A stretch of DNA of 64,000 nucleotides from Flavivirga eckloniae. Lineage in GTDB: Bacteria; Bacteroidota; Bacteroidia; Flavobacteriales; Flavobacteriaceae. The DNA is taken from the NCBI RefSeq assembly GCF_002886045.1, contig NZ_CP025791.1:2743001-2807000 (forward strand), read 5' to 3'. Made by a program: the position numbers and the translations under genes. Positions 33,301 through 42,427 of the stretch are shown here, piece by piece. The number at the start of each line of letters is the position of its first letter. Within the stretch, counting starts at the first letter, position 1. The notes under the pieces are model-generated. The model saw only the letters and a program-made list of their open reading frames with translations. It had not been told where the DNA came from and ran no database searches.

Positions 33301-34601
33301 CTTTGGGAATTTCAATCGCAGCTAATACGGCAAGTGATACCGCAGGCAACAATGCTTCTGCTGCAGGACCTAGTGCTACGTTTACGGTGGACAATACGGC
33401 TCCGACCATTTCCATCGGCGCTCCGAGTGCAAGCACCACAAGCACGGGGCCTGTTACTTACACCATCACATACACTGGAGCGGATGCCGTAACATTGGCC
33501 AATGGGGACATCACATTGAACACAACTGGGGATGCCACGGGAAGTATCGCAGTGACCGGGTCGGGAACTACGACCAGGACCGTGACCATAAGCAGTATCA
33601 CCGGAGATGGGACTTTGGGAATATCCATCGCGGCAAACACCGCTAGTGATACCGCTGGGAACAATGCTCCTTCTGCAGGACCTAGCGCTACGTTTACTGT
33701 CGACAATACAGCCCCGACCATTTCCATCGGCGCTCCGAGTGCAAGTACCACAACCACGGGACCTGTTACTTACACGATCACTTATACCGGAGCAGATGCC
33801 GTAACACTCGCTGATGGGGACATCACATTGAACTCCACAGGGGATGCTACGGGAAGTATCGCGGTGACAGGATCGGGAACGACAACAAGGACCGTGACCA
33901 TAAACAGCATCACTGGAGACGGGACCTTGGGAATATCCATTGCGGCTAATACGGCAAACGATACCGCTGGGAACAATGCTCCTTCTGTAGGGCCTAGTGC
34001 TACGTTTACTGTGGACAATACGGCTCCGACCATATCCATCGGTGCTCCGAGTACAAGCACCACAAGCACGGGACCTGTTACTTATACCATAACTTATACC
34101 GGAGCGGATGCCGTAACACTCGCTGATGGGGACATCACATTAAACTCCACAGGGGATGCCACGGGAAGTATCGCGGTGACCGGGTCGGGAACGACAACAA
34201 GGACAGTTACCATAAGTAGCATCACCGGAGACGGGACTTTGGGAATTTCAATCGCAGCAAACACCACTAGTGATACCGCAGGGAACAATGCTTCTGCTGC
34301 AGGACCTAGTGCTACATTTATTGTGGACAATACACTAGGTATTCAAGATGATATTTTAACTAATGAATTAAAGATATATCCAATTCCAGCTCAAGATATC
34401 ATTACAATTGCGTCTGAAATAAATCTGGAATTACAATTCGTAAGACTATTTGATCTAAAGGGGAAATTGATTCTTTCTAAGAAACTTAATGTAAATAAAA
34501 ACGTAAACACGATTGATATTTCATCAATACAATCTGGTTTATACCTTATGCATATATACTCAGAAAATAGTTTTGTTACTAAACGACTAATTAAACAATA
34601 A
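30318..34601 (+). CDS. Large T9SS-secreted surface protein with nine 104-residue Ig-like repeats
   Basis: A 1427-residue protein. Signal peptide (about 1-36), an N-terminal beta domain (about 37-170) and two diverged Ig-like units (about 175-400). Nine almost identical repeats of 104 residues follow (APTISIGAPSAS... to ...AGPSATFTVDNT), then a type IX sorting domain (KIYPIPAQDIITIAS ... LFDLKGKLILSKK ... RLIKQ). The repeats suggest a long stalk on the cell surface. The gene is G+C richer than its neighbours inside the repeats. Antisense frames of 95-99 residues across the repeats are coding shadows. Confidence 0.92.
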   Translation: MKDIYFTNFSKTYLFKVIPIVANCIMMLFFVNTAAQCTITNPSGSQDLTGNVLGQSFTATCNGTLSTISVELGTGSSISNTIVTIRDGNNASGTILGTLNGVTLTPGTTNVFDFSSQNISLTNTSQYTFVIDDNGSITTFTVMGDATNTYAGGSLWFEGTEFASFEMGFSTQIVTPDSTPPVVQSIVLQGTPTANASSIIKTITFDENANNITTDDFELTTTGTATGTIASVSANSGISVNVTVNTISGEGTLRLDHLGTSDIIDDSGNGNGTNGNVAAFTTGSVHTVDAKAPRVQSITRQTPTTSPTNADTLIWDVTFDETVANVDSSDFAVTGTTGTITGVTNPSGNTYRVTASGGDLASVNATITLSFSGGQNITDSAGNPLTNTTPTGTNDTSFVVDNSAPTISIGAPSASTTTTGPVTYTITYTGADAVTLANGDITLNTTGDATGSIAVTGSGTTTRTVTISSITGDGTLGISIAANTASDTAGNNASAAGPSATFTVDNTAPTISIGAPSASTTNTGPVTYTITYTGADAVTLADGDITLNTTGDATGSIAVTGSGTTTRTVTISSITGDGTLGISIAANTASDTAGNNASAAGPSATFAVDNTAPTISIGAPSASDTTTGPVTYTITYTGADAVTLADGDITLNTTGDATGSIAVTGSGTTTRTVTISSITGDGTLGISIAANTASDTAGNNASAAGPSATFTVDNTAPTISIGAPSASTTSTGPVTYTITYTGADAVTLANGDITLNTTGDATGSIAVTGSGTTTRTVTISSITGDGTLGISIAANTASDTAGNSALSVGPSATFTVDNTAPTISIGAPSASTTNTGPVTYTITYTGADAVTLADGDITLNTTGDATGSIAVTGSGTTTRTVTISSITGDGTLGISIAANTASDTAGNNASAAGPSATFAVDNTAPTISIGAPSASTTNTGPVTYTITYTGADAVTLANGDITLNTTGDATGSIAVTGSGTTTRTVTISSITGDGTLGISIAANTASDTAGNNASAAGPSATFTVDNTAPTISIGAPSASTTSTGPVTYTITYTGADAVTLANGDITLNTTGDATGSIAVTGSGTTTRTVTISSITGDGTLGISIAANTASDTAGNNAPSAGPSATFTVDNTAPTISIGAPSASTTTTGPVTYTITYTGADAVTLADGDITLNSTGDATGSIAVTGSGTTTRTVTINSITGDGTLGISIAANTANDTAGNNAPSVGPSATFTVDNTAPTISIGAPSTSTTSTGPVTYTITYTGADAVTLADGDITLNSTGDATGSIAVTGSGTTTRTVTISSITGDGTLGISIAANTTSDTAGNNASAAGPSATFIVDNTLGIQDDILTNELKIYPIPAQDIITIASEINLELQFVRLFDLKGKLILSKKLNVNKNVNTIDISSIQSGLYLMHIYSENSFVTKRLIKQ
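31527..34334 (+). repeat. Nine tandem 312-bp repeats in the adhesin gene
   Basis: Nine copies of a 312-bp unit (31527, 31839, 32151, 32463, 32775, 33087, 33399, 33711, 34023). Copies 2-3-4 and 5-6-7 share the same order of rare variants, so a three-repeat block of 936 bp was duplicated. Confidence 0.9.
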
Positions 34602-34614
34602 GTGTTTTAGTGTG

Positions 34615-34663
34615 AAAAAGAGGCTAATACCTTGTTTTTTAACATGGAATTCAGCCTCTTTTT
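34615..34663. terminator. Bidirectional terminator between adhesin and metG
   Basis: AAAAAGAGGCT (34615-34625) and AGCCTCTTTTT (34653-34663) form an 11-bp stem with A/T runs on both outer sides, between two converging genes. Confidence 0.85.
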
Positions 34664-36751
34664 TTAACTTATTTGCAGGCCATTTACAGCATTAGCATCA
34701 TCAGGATTAACAAACACCAATTTCCCTTCTGGTGTTTCCGTCATTAATATCATACCCTGACTTTCAACACCACGTAATTTTCTTGGTGCTAAGTTTACTA
34801 ATACGGTAACTTTTTTACCAACGACTTCCTCAGCCGTAAAACTTTCTGCGATTCCAGAAACAATAGTTCTTACATCAATACCCGTGTCTACTTTTAAAAC
34901 AAGTAATTTTTTAGCTTTAGGCATTTTTTCGGCTTCTAAAATAGTTCCTACTCGAATATCCAATTTGGTAAAATCTTCAAATGTAATCGTATCTTTTTGA
35001 GGTTCTACTTCCTTGTTAGCGGCTTCGTTTGCTTTTTTACTCGCTTTTAATTTATCTAATTGCGCTTGAATGGTTTGATCTTCAATTTTAGAAAACAATA
35101 ATTCTGCTTTTCCTATTTGATGTCCTGATGGCAATAGAATATTTTTGGTGCTTATTTCGTTCCATGAGTTCTCGATACAATTCTCCTCCGTCGAATCACT
35201 CGAACCGACATTCAATATATTTTTTAGTTTTTCAGATGTAAATGGTAAAAACGGTTCGCACAATGTGGCCAATGCCGATGCTATTTGAAGTGCGACATAC
35301 ATAATAGTTTGTGTACGTGCTTCGTCTACTTTAATGACTTTCCATGGCTCCTCATCGGCTAAATATTTATTTCCGAGTCGTGCTAAATTCATGAGTTCTT
35401 GCTGTGCTTCCCTAAAACGGTAACGCTCAATAGAACTGGAAATCACATCCGGATATGCTTTTACAGCTGCCAACGTTTCTTCGTCTACTTGAGATAGTGC
35501 ATTAGCAGTAGGCACCACACCATCGTAGTACTTATTGGTTAGTACGACAACACGATTAATAAAATTCCCAAAAATAGCTACCAATTCATTATTATTTCTT
35601 GCCTGAAAATCTTTCCAGGTAAAATCGTTATCCTTTGTCTCTGGTGCATTGGCAGTTAACACATAACGCAACACATCTTGCTGACCGGGAAATTCTTCTA
35701 AATAATCTGGTAACCAAACTGCCCAATTTTTTGAGGTGGATAATTTATTACCTTCTAAATTCAGGAATTCATTAGCTGGAACATTTTCCGGTAAAATATA
35801 AGATCCTTCAGCCTTTAACATAGCTGGAAAAATAATACAATGAAATACAATATTGTCTTTCCCAATAAAATGCACCAATTTGGTATCCTTATCTTTCCAA
35901 TAGGGTTCCCAATCTTTTCCTTCACGCTCTGCCCACTCTACGGTAGATGATATATACCCTATCGGCGCATCAAACCAAACATAAAGTACTTTGCCTTCGC
36001 CACCTTCTGCGGGTACTGGAATGCCCCAATTTAAGTCTCTGGTTACTGCACGTGGGCGTAATCCATCATCTATCCATGATTTACATTGTCCGTAAACATT
36101 AGATTTCCAATCTTTTTTATGACCTTCAAGAATCCATTCTTTTAAAAAGGCTTCATGTTTATCTAAAGGCAAAAACCAGTGTTTTGTTTGCTTTAAGGTC
36201 GGGGTATTTCCTGTTAATGCAGATTTTGGATTTATTAAATCGGTGGCATTATGACTTGTTCCGCAATTTTCGCATTGGTCACCATAACTTTCTTCGTTAC
36301 CACATTTCGGACATGTTCCAACTACAAATCTATCTGCCAAAAACTGATTGGCTTCGGCATCATACAACTGCTCTGTAACTTCTTCAACAAATTCTTCTTT
36401 ATCGTTTAACGTTGTGAAAAACTCTGAGGCTGTTTTATGATGAACTTGTGCTGAAGTACGCGAATAATTATCATAAGTAATTCCAAAATCTTCAAACGAC
36501 TTTTTAATAATCGCATGGTATTTATCTACAATATCTTGGGGTGTAACCCCTTCATTTTTGGCCTTAATGGTAATTGGCACACCATGCTCATCACTTCCCC
36601 CTATTAATATAACATCGTTTCCGGTTAATCTTAAATAACGTGCGTAAATATCTGCCGGAACATAAACTCCTGCTAAATGCCCTATGTGAATAGCTCCATT
36701 AGTATAAGGCAATGCTGTGGTAATGGTATATCGTTTTGGTGTGTTCATCAT
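34664..36751 (-). CDS. metG: Methionine-tRNA ligase
   Basis: A 695-residue class I synthetase. HIGH motif AIHIGHLAG (about 20-28), a zinc knuckle [18 protein letters not shown] (about 147-164), the signature loop KLSTSKN in place of KMSKS (about 337-343), the anticodon-binding helices, and a C-terminal EMAPII/Trbp-like tRNA-binding domain ([20 protein letters not shown], about 590-695). It charges tRNA-Met. Start chosen at ATG 36751; a second Met follows. A dispersed palindrome lies upstream at 36769. Confidence 0.97.
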   Translation of the reverse strand: MMNTPKRYTITTALPYTNGAIHIGHLAGVYVPADIYARYLRLTGNDVILIGGSDEHGVPITIKAKNEGVTPQDIVDKYHAIIKKSFEDFGITYDNYSRTSAQVHHKTASEFFTTLNDKEEFVEEVTEQLYDAEANQFLADRFVVGTCPKCGNEESYGDQCENCGTSHNATDLINPKSALTGNTPTLKQTKHWFLPLDKHEAFLKEWILEGHKKDWKSNVYGQCKSWIDDGLRPRAVTRDLNWGIPVPAEGGEGKVLYVWFDAPIGYISSTVEWAEREGKDWEPYWKDKDTKLVHFIGKDNIVFHCIIFPAMLKAEGSYILPENVPANEFLNLEGNKLSTSKNWAVWLPDYLEEFPGQQDVLRYVLTANAPETKDNDFTWKDFQARNNNELVAIFGNFINRVVVLTNKYYDGVVPTANALSQVDEETLAAVKAYPDVISSSIERYRFREAQQELMNLARLGNKYLADEEPWKVIKVDEARTQTIMYVALQIASALATLCEPFLPFTSEKLKNILNVGSSDSTEENCIENSWNEISTKNILLPSGHQIGKAELLFSKIEDQTIQAQLDKLKASKKANEAANKEVEPQKDTITFEDFTKLDIRVGTILEAEKMPKAKKLLVLKVDTGIDVRTIVSGIAESFTAEEVVGKKVTVLVNLAPRKLRGVESQGMILMTETPEGKLVFVNPDDANAVNGLQIS

Positions 36752-36768
36752 TAATATTTTAGGTTAGG

Positions 36769-36784
36769 TCGAGCGCAGTCGAGA
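36769..36784. repeat. Dispersed repeat TCGAGCGCAGTCGAGA
   Basis: Single copy identical to 3488-3503, in the gap upstream of metG. A third related piece (GCTGAGCGTAGTCGAAGC) lies near 2952 inside the nested repeat. Confidence 0.8.
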
Positions 36785-37009
36785 CCTCATTAAAACCTCT
36801 TGCTAGCTGCGCTTTTATCTCAAATAAAAAATAATTTCATTGTCGATAATGCTCGAGGGGGACAAAATTAACGCCACTTCAACATTTTTGAAAAAAATTA
36901 TGGCAATCTGTAAATTAGGAAAGATTACCACGTCGCTTTACTCCTTGTTATGACATTTCATTTTCTAAAGCCACAAAAGTAATCAATTACACCACGATTT
37001 AGAAAAAAA

Positions 37010-38041
37010 ATGTACATTTACATTATGTCTAAAGTCTCATTAATTACCGTATTGTGCTGTGTTGTTTTTTTCTTTGGAAAGCACAACATTTCAACACAAA
37101 ATATATCATCAACTAAAACAAATACTTTGATACAACCACCATATTTAAAGGCTGGCGATACTGTTGCCATAGTTGCACCTTCTGGTATTTTAAAAAACCG
37201 AACTAAAGAAGTGCAACAAGCCAAGGCACTTTTAAAAAGTTGGGGATTACATACTATTGTTGGTAAACACGTTTTTAGTAAAGCCAATCATTTTGCTGGA
37301 ACGGATGATGAGCGTTGCGAAGACTTTCAAAATGCTTTAGACGACCCGAAAATAAGTGCTATCTGGTGTGCCCGTGGTGGATACGGTACGGTTAGAATAT
37401 TAGACAAATTAAATTATACTAAATTTAAACAAAACCCAAAATGGCTTATTGGGTATTCTGATATTACTGCACTTCATAACCAATTTCATAATCAAGGTGT
37501 ACAATCTATTCATGCCATGATGTGTACTAGTTTGCAAGACGATTTAGAAACTATTAAAGAAACACTTTCAACATTTAAAGATGCTATTTTTGGGAAATCG
37601 CTTAGCTATACTTTAGAAGGTTCTAAATACAATAAAACGGGAAGTACATCTGCTCCTATTGTTGGTGGTAATTTAACCATGTTACATACCATGTTGGGTT
37701 CTAAAACCAGTATTGATACTTCGGGGAAAATTCTATTTATCGAAGAAATTGGCGAGTACAAATACCACATAGATCGTATGCTACAAAGTTTAAAACGTGC
37801 TGGTTATTTTGACAACTGCAAGGGTGTTATTGTAGGAGACATGACAAAGCTCCGAAAGAACACCACACTTTGGGGTACTTCTGTTGAACAGCTTATCTTG
37901 GATGCTTTGTCCGACTATGGTTTTCCTATTGCTTTTAATATGCCCGCGGGTCACGAAAAGGACAATCGCGCTATGATTTTGGGTAGAACCATAAAGTTGA
38001 CCGTAGGTAAAGAACAGTCTACAGTTGTTTTTGAAAATTAG
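37010..38041 (+). CDS. LD-carboxypeptidase (peptidase S66)
   Basis: A 343-residue protein (or 338 if started at ATG 37025) with an N-terminal membrane anchor or signal (about 10-25). The S66 fold is shown by WCARGGYGTVRILDKL, the nucleophile serine in LIGYSDITALHNQ, glutamate in FIEEIGEYKYHIDRML and histidine in PAGHEKDNRAM. Such enzymes trim the LD-peptide bond of the murein tetrapeptide during recycling. Its 3' end overlaps the convergent YceI gene by 4 bp. Confidence 0.9.
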   Translation: MYIYIMSKVSLITVLCCVVFFFGKHNISTQNISSTKTNTLIQPPYLKAGDTVAIVAPSGILKNRTKEVQQAKALLKSWGLHTIVGKHVFSKANHFAGTDDERCEDFQNALDDPKISAIWCARGGYGTVRILDKLNYTKFKQNPKWLIGYSDITALHNQFHNQGVQSIHAMMCTSLQDDLETIKETLSTFKDAIFGKSLSYTLEGSKYNKTGSTSAPIVGGNLTMLHTMLGSKTSIDTSGKILFIEEIGEYKYHIDRMLQSLKRAGYFDNCKGVIVGDMTKLRKNTTLWGTSVEQLILDALSDYGFPIAFNMPAGHEKDNRAMILGRTIKLTVGKEQSTVVFEN

Positions 38042-38715
38042 CAGCGATCCCTTATAGGTAATTGAAGAACAACCTCAAACTCTATAGCATCAGAAATAAT
38101 ACCATCTTTTACGCTTCCAATCATTCCTTTCGATTCATATTCAATTCCCCATCTGGTTCTATCGATAATAAATTTTGAATGCATTTCGTACATTCCATCT
38201 ATAACCTTAGATGTCATATTAAAATCAATATCGTTAGTAACACCTTTAATCGTTAGTTTAGCCTTTACTTTAATGGTTGTAGCATCTTTATGAACAACCT
38301 CAGTAAACTTTATTGCTGCAGTAGGGTATTTTTCAACATCAAAGAAATCTTGATTTTTTAAATGATCTACCAACATTTCGTTGTACTTTCCATCGGTGTT
38401 AACTATGGAGTTCATGTCTATTTCAAAGGCACCTCCCTGAATAACATCATTGAATTTAATAATATGCCCTTTTACGAATTTTACAGTGCCATAGTGCTTG
38501 TTGTATTTAAAAAGATTAGACCCTGACCATTTAACAACACTTTTATTTGTATCTATTTTAGTAGTGTTTACAATATTATAATCCTTATTATATTCAAATA
38601 AGTTATACCAAGTCCATTCAACAGCACTCTTATTTATATTTGTTTTAATAAGTTCTTGAGCATTCGTAATAACTGTAAAGCAAATAATTGTTGCCAGTAA
38701 GATGATTTTTTTCAT
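38038..38715 (-). CDS. YceI-family secreted protein with internal N-terminal duplication
   Basis: A 225-residue protein with a signal peptide (about 1-19, ITNAQ). The main part is a YceI lipocalin-like fold: GGAFEIDMNSI, FFDVEKYPTAAIKFTEV and KLTIKGVTNDIDFNM. YceI proteins bind isoprenoid-like lipids. Residues about 26-50 (NKSAVEWTWYNLFEYNKDYN) and about 58-80 (NKSVVKWSGSNLFKYNKHYG) are clearly two copies of the same segment, so the first beta-strand region was duplicated. It is divergent from the membrane-bound wHTH gene, with four 11-bp repeats in the gap. Confidence 0.88.
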   Translation of the reverse strand: MKKIILLATIICFTVITNAQELIKTNINKSAVEWTWYNLFEYNKDYNIVNTTKIDTNKSVVKWSGSNLFKYNKHYGTVKFVKGHIIKFNDVIQGGAFEIDMNSIVNTDGKYNEMLVDHLKNQDFFDVEKYPTAAIKFTEVVHKDATTIKVKAKLTIKGVTNDIDFNMTSKVIDGMYEMHSKFIIDRTRWGIEYESKGMIGSVKDGIISDAIEFEVVLQLPIRDRC

Positions 38716-38759
38716 GATTTATATTTTTCCATAAAACTAGAAGCAACACCTTCAATTTT

Positions 38760-38803
38760 TGTGAAAAAAATGTAAAAGAAGTGTGAAAAGCATGTAAAAC
38801 TTG
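38760..38803. promoter_or_regulatory. Four 11-bp direct repeats, OmpR/PhoB-type binding array
   Basis: Four head-to-tail 11-mers: TGTGAAAAAAA, TGTAAAAGAAG, TGTGAAAAGCA and TGTAAAACTTG (38760, 38771, 38782, 38793). An 11-bp period is the hallmark of binding by OmpR/PhoB winged-helix domains, and such a protein is encoded 34 bp downstream at 38838. The array also faces the divergent YceI gene. Confidence 0.75.
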
Positions 38804-38837
38804 GAGATTTTTCATTTATTTAACTCTTTTAAATTCA

Positions 38838-39692
38838 ATGATGAAACAACTCATTTTTTCTTTTTATATCATACTATTACTTGCACTTATTGGGTGTAAT
38901 GATGATACCACTCAGCATCATTTTTCTGAAACAGTAAAAATCGCTTTGCGAGATGCTGGCAATACATTGCTACTTGCTAATAACGATTCCACATCATTGG
39001 TCTTACCAATTATTAAAATAGAAGAAAACAGATACGAACTGGCATTTCAAAACAAACTATCTATAACTCCAGACAGTTTAGTAGTTGCTGTAAGTAATAG
39101 TTTAAAAGCTGCTAAGCTCCCAAAACAATATATTGTAGAGGTTGTTAATTGTAATAACGACGAAGTATCTTATAGCTTTCAAATTAAAGGATCTAAAGAA
39201 AAAGATATTGTTTCATGCTTAGGCAGAAAACTACCCGCCGATTGTTATACGATACAGGTCCTCTTTTTTGAAAATAAGCCGTGGCTAACTACTAAAATGT
39301 ATATGACACTTTTTATGCTTTTAGCCTGCATACTTATTTATGCTTTTTTCTATGTTAAAAAAAGAAACACAAAAACACCTGTTGAAGATACAGTACCTTA
39401 TTCAAAAATTGGGGATTATAAATTCTATAAAGACCAGAACAAGTTAATTAAAGAAGCTGTTGAAATAAAATTATCTGCAAAAGAATGTGAACTCATGTCT
39501 ATGCTTAGCGCAAATCAAAATCAGGTTGTTAAACGTGATGTACTAGTTAAAGAAATATGGGAAGACCATGGTGTTTTTGTCGATAGAAGTTTAGACACTT
39601 TTATATCAAAACTCAGAAAAAAATTTAAAAACGACAATACCATAAACATTATTAATGTTCATGGTGTTGGCTACAAATTAGAAGTGCTATAA
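38838..39692 (+). CDS. Membrane-anchored winged-helix transcription regulator (ToxR-like, inverted topology)
   Basis: A 284-residue protein. It begins with a signal/lipobox-like segment (LLALIGC, Cys 20), has an exported domain (about 21-150), one membrane segment (about 154-173, MYMTLFMLLACILIYAFFYV) and a C-terminal OmpR/PhoB winged-helix domain (about 190-284: LSAKECELMSMLSANQNQVV; RSLDTFISKLRKKFKND; IINVHGVGYKLE). The DNA-binding domain is at the C-terminal, cytoplasmic end, the reverse of ToxR/CadC. It likely senses an envelope signal and regulates itself and the divergent YceI gene. Confidence 0.85.
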   Translation: MMKQLIFSFYIILLLALIGCNDDTTQHHFSETVKIALRDAGNTLLLANNDSTSLVLPIIKIEENRYELAFQNKLSITPDSLVVAVSNSLKAAKLPKQYIVEVVNCNNDEVSYSFQIKGSKEKDIVSCLGRKLPADCYTIQVLFFENKPWLTTKMYMTLFMLLACILIYAFFYVKKRNTKTPVEDTVPYSKIGDYKFYKDQNKLIKEAVEIKLSAKECELMSMLSANQNQVVKRDVLVKEIWEDHGVFVDRSLDTFISKLRKKFKNDNTINIINVHGVGYKLEVL

Positions 39693-39706
39693 AAATTACG
39701 GAATTA

Positions 39707-40159
39707 TTACACTCCGAACTGATTTAGATGATGGTCTATATGTTTATAAAACATATTGTTCCATTCTTGCTTAGATAATTTCCCGAATGAATGCGACTCT
39801 TTATTATCAAAATACTCAGCCCCCAATTCTTGTGTTTTCTTTAAATAATTGATAAGACGTTCTTTTTCTGCTTGAAAATTTTTAGAATCGCTGATTAAAA
39901 ACTCTGGTGCTGTCCTACTGTTTTTCTTGTATGGCTTTTCGTTTACTACTATAGATTTCACAAACAATTTTAACAAGGCCTTTTTAAAGGCTCCGGGTTT
40001 AGGGTGTATGTTTTCAAAAGCTAACTCATAAGTCACATTACAATGTGCCAACATTTGATCCACACTCATTTTCCCCCAATTTGGCTGGGTTGTTAATTCA
40101 AGGTTATTAACTCTACCTATAATAGTATTGGTCTCGTTTAAATCAAAAATATTTTTCAT
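39707..40159 (-). CDS. DUF1569/DinB-like protein
   Basis: A 150-residue protein of the DUF1569 family: WGKMSVDQMLAHCNVTYELAF near the start and SFGKLSKQEWNNMFYKHIDHHLNQFG at the end hold the conserved histidines of a DinB-type four-helix metal site. No signal peptide. Function unknown in the family. Between the wHTH gene and the HEAT-repeat gene, on the opposite strand. Confidence 0.85.
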   Translation of the reverse strand: MKNIFDLNETNTIIGRVNNLELTTQPNWGKMSVDQMLAHCNVTYELAFENIHPKPGAFKKALLKLFVKSIVVNEKPYKKNSRTAPEFLISDSKNFQAEKERLINYLKKTQELGAEYFDNKESHSFGKLSKQEWNNMFYKHIDHHLNQFGV

Positions 40160-40239
40160 CTATTTGGTCTGATTAATTTAATTTGTTGCATAGCAATCCT
40201 GAAATTTATTTATTTTATTTATATTTTGAAACTATTCTT

Positions 40240-41001
40240 ATGGGTTTTTACGATTTATCAAAAGAAGCACGGAATCAACTTGTTGAAAAAATCAATCGAG
40301 ATATTGCTCTTGATTTAACTTCAAATAATACAGAACATATTATTAAATATTTTTCTGATGAAGACACCTACATTCGTAAAACTGGTTACTTAGCTATTGG
40401 TAAAATCTTTTATTCTAAACCTGAATTACAAAACAAAATACGCTCTGTTTTAAAAACGCTATTAGGTTCTGATATTGACAAAGTGAAGCAAACGGTTGTA
40501 AATGCCGCTGGCGAAATTGGTAAGTTTCATTTTGACAAAGTGCAGCATTTTTTCGATACAGGATTGTTTGACGAGCATCATTCCGTTAGAAATGCCGTAA
40601 TAGGCTCAGTCAAAAAAATGGGAGAAAAAAATCCAATCCCAGTGCTAGCTTGGGCAAAAACCTATTTAAAACATCCTGATAAAGAAGTTAGGCGGGAAAT
40701 TTGCCATGGCATTGAATTACGGGGTCGTACACATCCTCAAGATATTTTACCCTTGTTAAAAGAACTGGAATTTGATGACACCCGCAGAGTTTCCGATACC
40801 TTAGTACATGTTTTAGGGCAAATTGCTTATAAAAATGGCTGCCTAAAAACAGTTGTAACACACCTTAATACTTGGGAAAACAAACCCCTTGTTCAAAAAG
40901 CCTTAGATGAAATTGTTGATGTTCATGATCGTTATAAAAAGTTTGCTGTTTTAACTCAACAGGAGGCTGTTGATTATATTAATGAGAACTATATTACTTA
41001 A
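40240..41001 (+). CDS. HEAT-repeat protein (DNA alkylation repair-like)
   Basis: A 253-residue protein from ATG 40240 ([19 protein letters not shown]); an upstream TTG at 40183 is less likely. The chain is a row of HEAT-type helical hairpins ([69 protein letters not shown]), resembling the AlkD-type DNA glycosylase scaffold. Whether it binds DNA is not shown. It overlaps the convergent TerB/DnaJ gene by 4 bp at the 3' end. Confidence 0.75.
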   Translation: MGFYDLSKEARNQLVEKINRDIALDLTSNNTEHIIKYFSDEDTYIRKTGYLAIGKIFYSKPELQNKIRSVLKTLLGSDIDKVKQTVVNAAGEIGKFHFDKVQHFFDTGLFDEHHSVRNAVIGSVKKMGEKNPIPVLAWAKTYLKHPDKEVRREICHGIELRGRTHPQDILPLLKELEFDDTRRVSDTLVHVLGQIAYKNGCLKTVVTHLNTWENKPLVQKALDEIVDVHDRYKKFAVLTQQEAVDYINENYIT

Positions 41002-41777
41002 AACCCCCGCTCCTTCTGCAAATGCTCATAGGCTTTTTGCACTTGTCTAAACTTTTCTTCTGCACCTACTTGATGCTCTTTCCCCAAGTGGATTACTTTA
41101 TCTGGATGGTACTTCTTGGCCATTTTTCGATAGGCCTTTTTTATTTCATCAACCGTAGCGCTTTTATCTATTTCCAGAATTTTATAAGCATTATCACTGC
41201 TATTATAAAACATGGCTTTAATACTTTCATAATCTCGAGAATTAATCCCTAAATACCCAGCCATGGTATAAATTTGGCGTTCCTCATCATCTGTTACCGT
41301 ACCATCTGCCTTTGCAATACCAAATAAGAAATGCATAAGCTGTAAACGTGATGAATGATCCATCATTTGCCTAATCTGCAAGCAAACCTGTCTGGTAGAA
41401 ATATTTTTCTGATCACTAATATTCTTGAATAGTTTAAAGGCATGATTTGCCCGCTCCTTACCATACATATTTACAAATTGCTGACGCACAAAATCCAACT
41501 CTCTTTGGTCTTGCTTACCATCTGCCTTAATAACAATAGATGCTAAAATGAGTAAGCTTACTTCAAAATCGCCTGATTGTGTTTGTGGTTGTTGCCTTGT
41601 TCGTCTACTGTGAGTTGCTCTCCTATTTTGTTTTGGCTGTCCTTCATCTAAAAACGGACTGCCTTTGCCGTTCGTCAAGGAATCAACAAAGCTCCCTAAT
41701 GCTACACCAATAATTGCCCCTATAGGGCCACCGAAAGACCACCCTAAGGCACCACCTATCCATTTTGAAATACTCAT
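40998..41777 (-). CDS. TerB/DnaJ-domain protein (DjlA-like)
   Basis: A 259-residue protein. A short glycine-rich membrane-type segment (about 8-30, [17 protein letters not shown]), a central TerB-like domain (about 75-180) and a C-terminal J domain (about 190-256) with HPD in [12 protein letters not shown]. DjlA-type proteins are membrane-anchored DnaK co-chaperones. The order matches DjlA. Confidence 0.87.
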   Translation of the reverse strand: MSISKWIGGALGWSFGGPIGAIIGVALGSFVDSLTNGKGSPFLDEGQPKQNRRATHSRRTRQQPQTQSGDFEVSLLILASIVIKADGKQDQRELDFVRQQFVNMYGKERANHAFKLFKNISDQKNISTRQVCLQIRQMMDHSSRLQLMHFLFGIAKADGTVTDDEERQIYTMAGYLGINSRDYESIKAMFYNSSDNAYKILEIDKSATVDEIKKAYRKMAKKYHPDKVIHLGKEHQVGAEEKFRQVQKAYEHLQKERGF

Positions 41778-41853
41778 GTAAGTAATAGATTTTAATTATG
41801 ACCAAATATAATATTTGTTAGTTGATTGATTCATAATTTTGTTACACAATTGG

Positions 41854-41861
41854 TATCTTTG
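41854..41861 (+). promoter_or_regulatory. -7 promoter box of the bacilliredoxin gene
   Basis: TATCTTTG matches the Bacteroidota sigma-A -7 consensus TAnnTTTG, 35 bp upstream of the start codon. A TTG -33 element at the ideal distance is not clear. Confidence 0.4.
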
Positions 41862-41896
41862 CACTACAAAAGTTTTAATAATTAAAATTTAAAAAT

Positions 41897-42307
41897 ATGT
41901 ATCCACCAGAATTAGTAAAACCAATGCGCGAAGATTTAACAGGTGCCGGTTTTGAAGAATTACATACTTCTGATGCTGTTGATGCTGCTTTGGCTAAAGA
42001 AGGTACAACTTTAGTGGTTGTAAATTCTGTTTGCGGTTGCGCTGCAGCTAATGCACGTCCAGGAGCAAAAATGAGTTTACAGAATGTAAAACGTCCTGCT
42101 AATATTGTAACCGTTTTTGCAGGTGTTGATAAAGAGGCCGTTGATACAGCTCGTGGCTATATGGTTCCATTTCCTCCAAGTTCTCCAAGTATGGCATTAT
42201 TTAAAAATGGCGAACTGGTACACATGTTAGAACGTCATCATATTGAAGGGCGTCCGGCAGAGCTTATTGCAGAAAATTTAATAGATGCATATAACGAGCA
42301 TTGTTAA
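41897..42307 (+). CDS. BrxA/BrxB-family bacilliredoxin
   Basis: A 136-residue thioredoxin-like protein with a C46-G-C48 active site in VNSVCGCAAANARPG, the defining motif of BrxA/BrxB. These remove bacillithiol from proteins, so the organism probably makes bacillithiol. Full length. Single gene with a terminator at 42350. Confidence 0.92.
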   Translation: MYPPELVKPMREDLTGAGFEELHTSDAVDAALAKEGTTLVVVNSVCGCAAANARPGAKMSLQNVKRPANIVTVFAGVDKEAVDTARGYMVPFPPSSPSMALFKNGELVHMLERHHIEGRPAELIAENLIDAYNEHC

Positions 42308-42349
42308 ATAGACCAACATATGTGATGTGATATTCGCAATAAAAAATTT

Positions 42350-42373
42350 AACCACGATAATCGTGGTTTTTTT
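42350..42373 (+). terminator. Intrinsic terminator after bacilliredoxin
   Basis: AACCACGAT/ATCGTGGTT form a 9-bp stem around one base, followed by a run of T. Confidence 0.88.
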
Positions 42374-42427
42374 ATGCGTGTTACGCAACCTATTTATTAA
42401 TTCTTCATCTTCATAATAAAAGGTATT

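Noticed and set aside
31586-34330. A row of minus-strand open frames of 78-99 codons, each rich in Val and Ala
   Set aside because: They repeat with the 312-bp period of the adhesin repeats and exist only because the GC-rich repeats lack antisense stops. No start signals or gene-like context.
31527-34334. Could the regular repeats be a CRISPR array?
   Set aside because: Units are 312 bp, have no unique spacers and are in frame within a T9SS protein.
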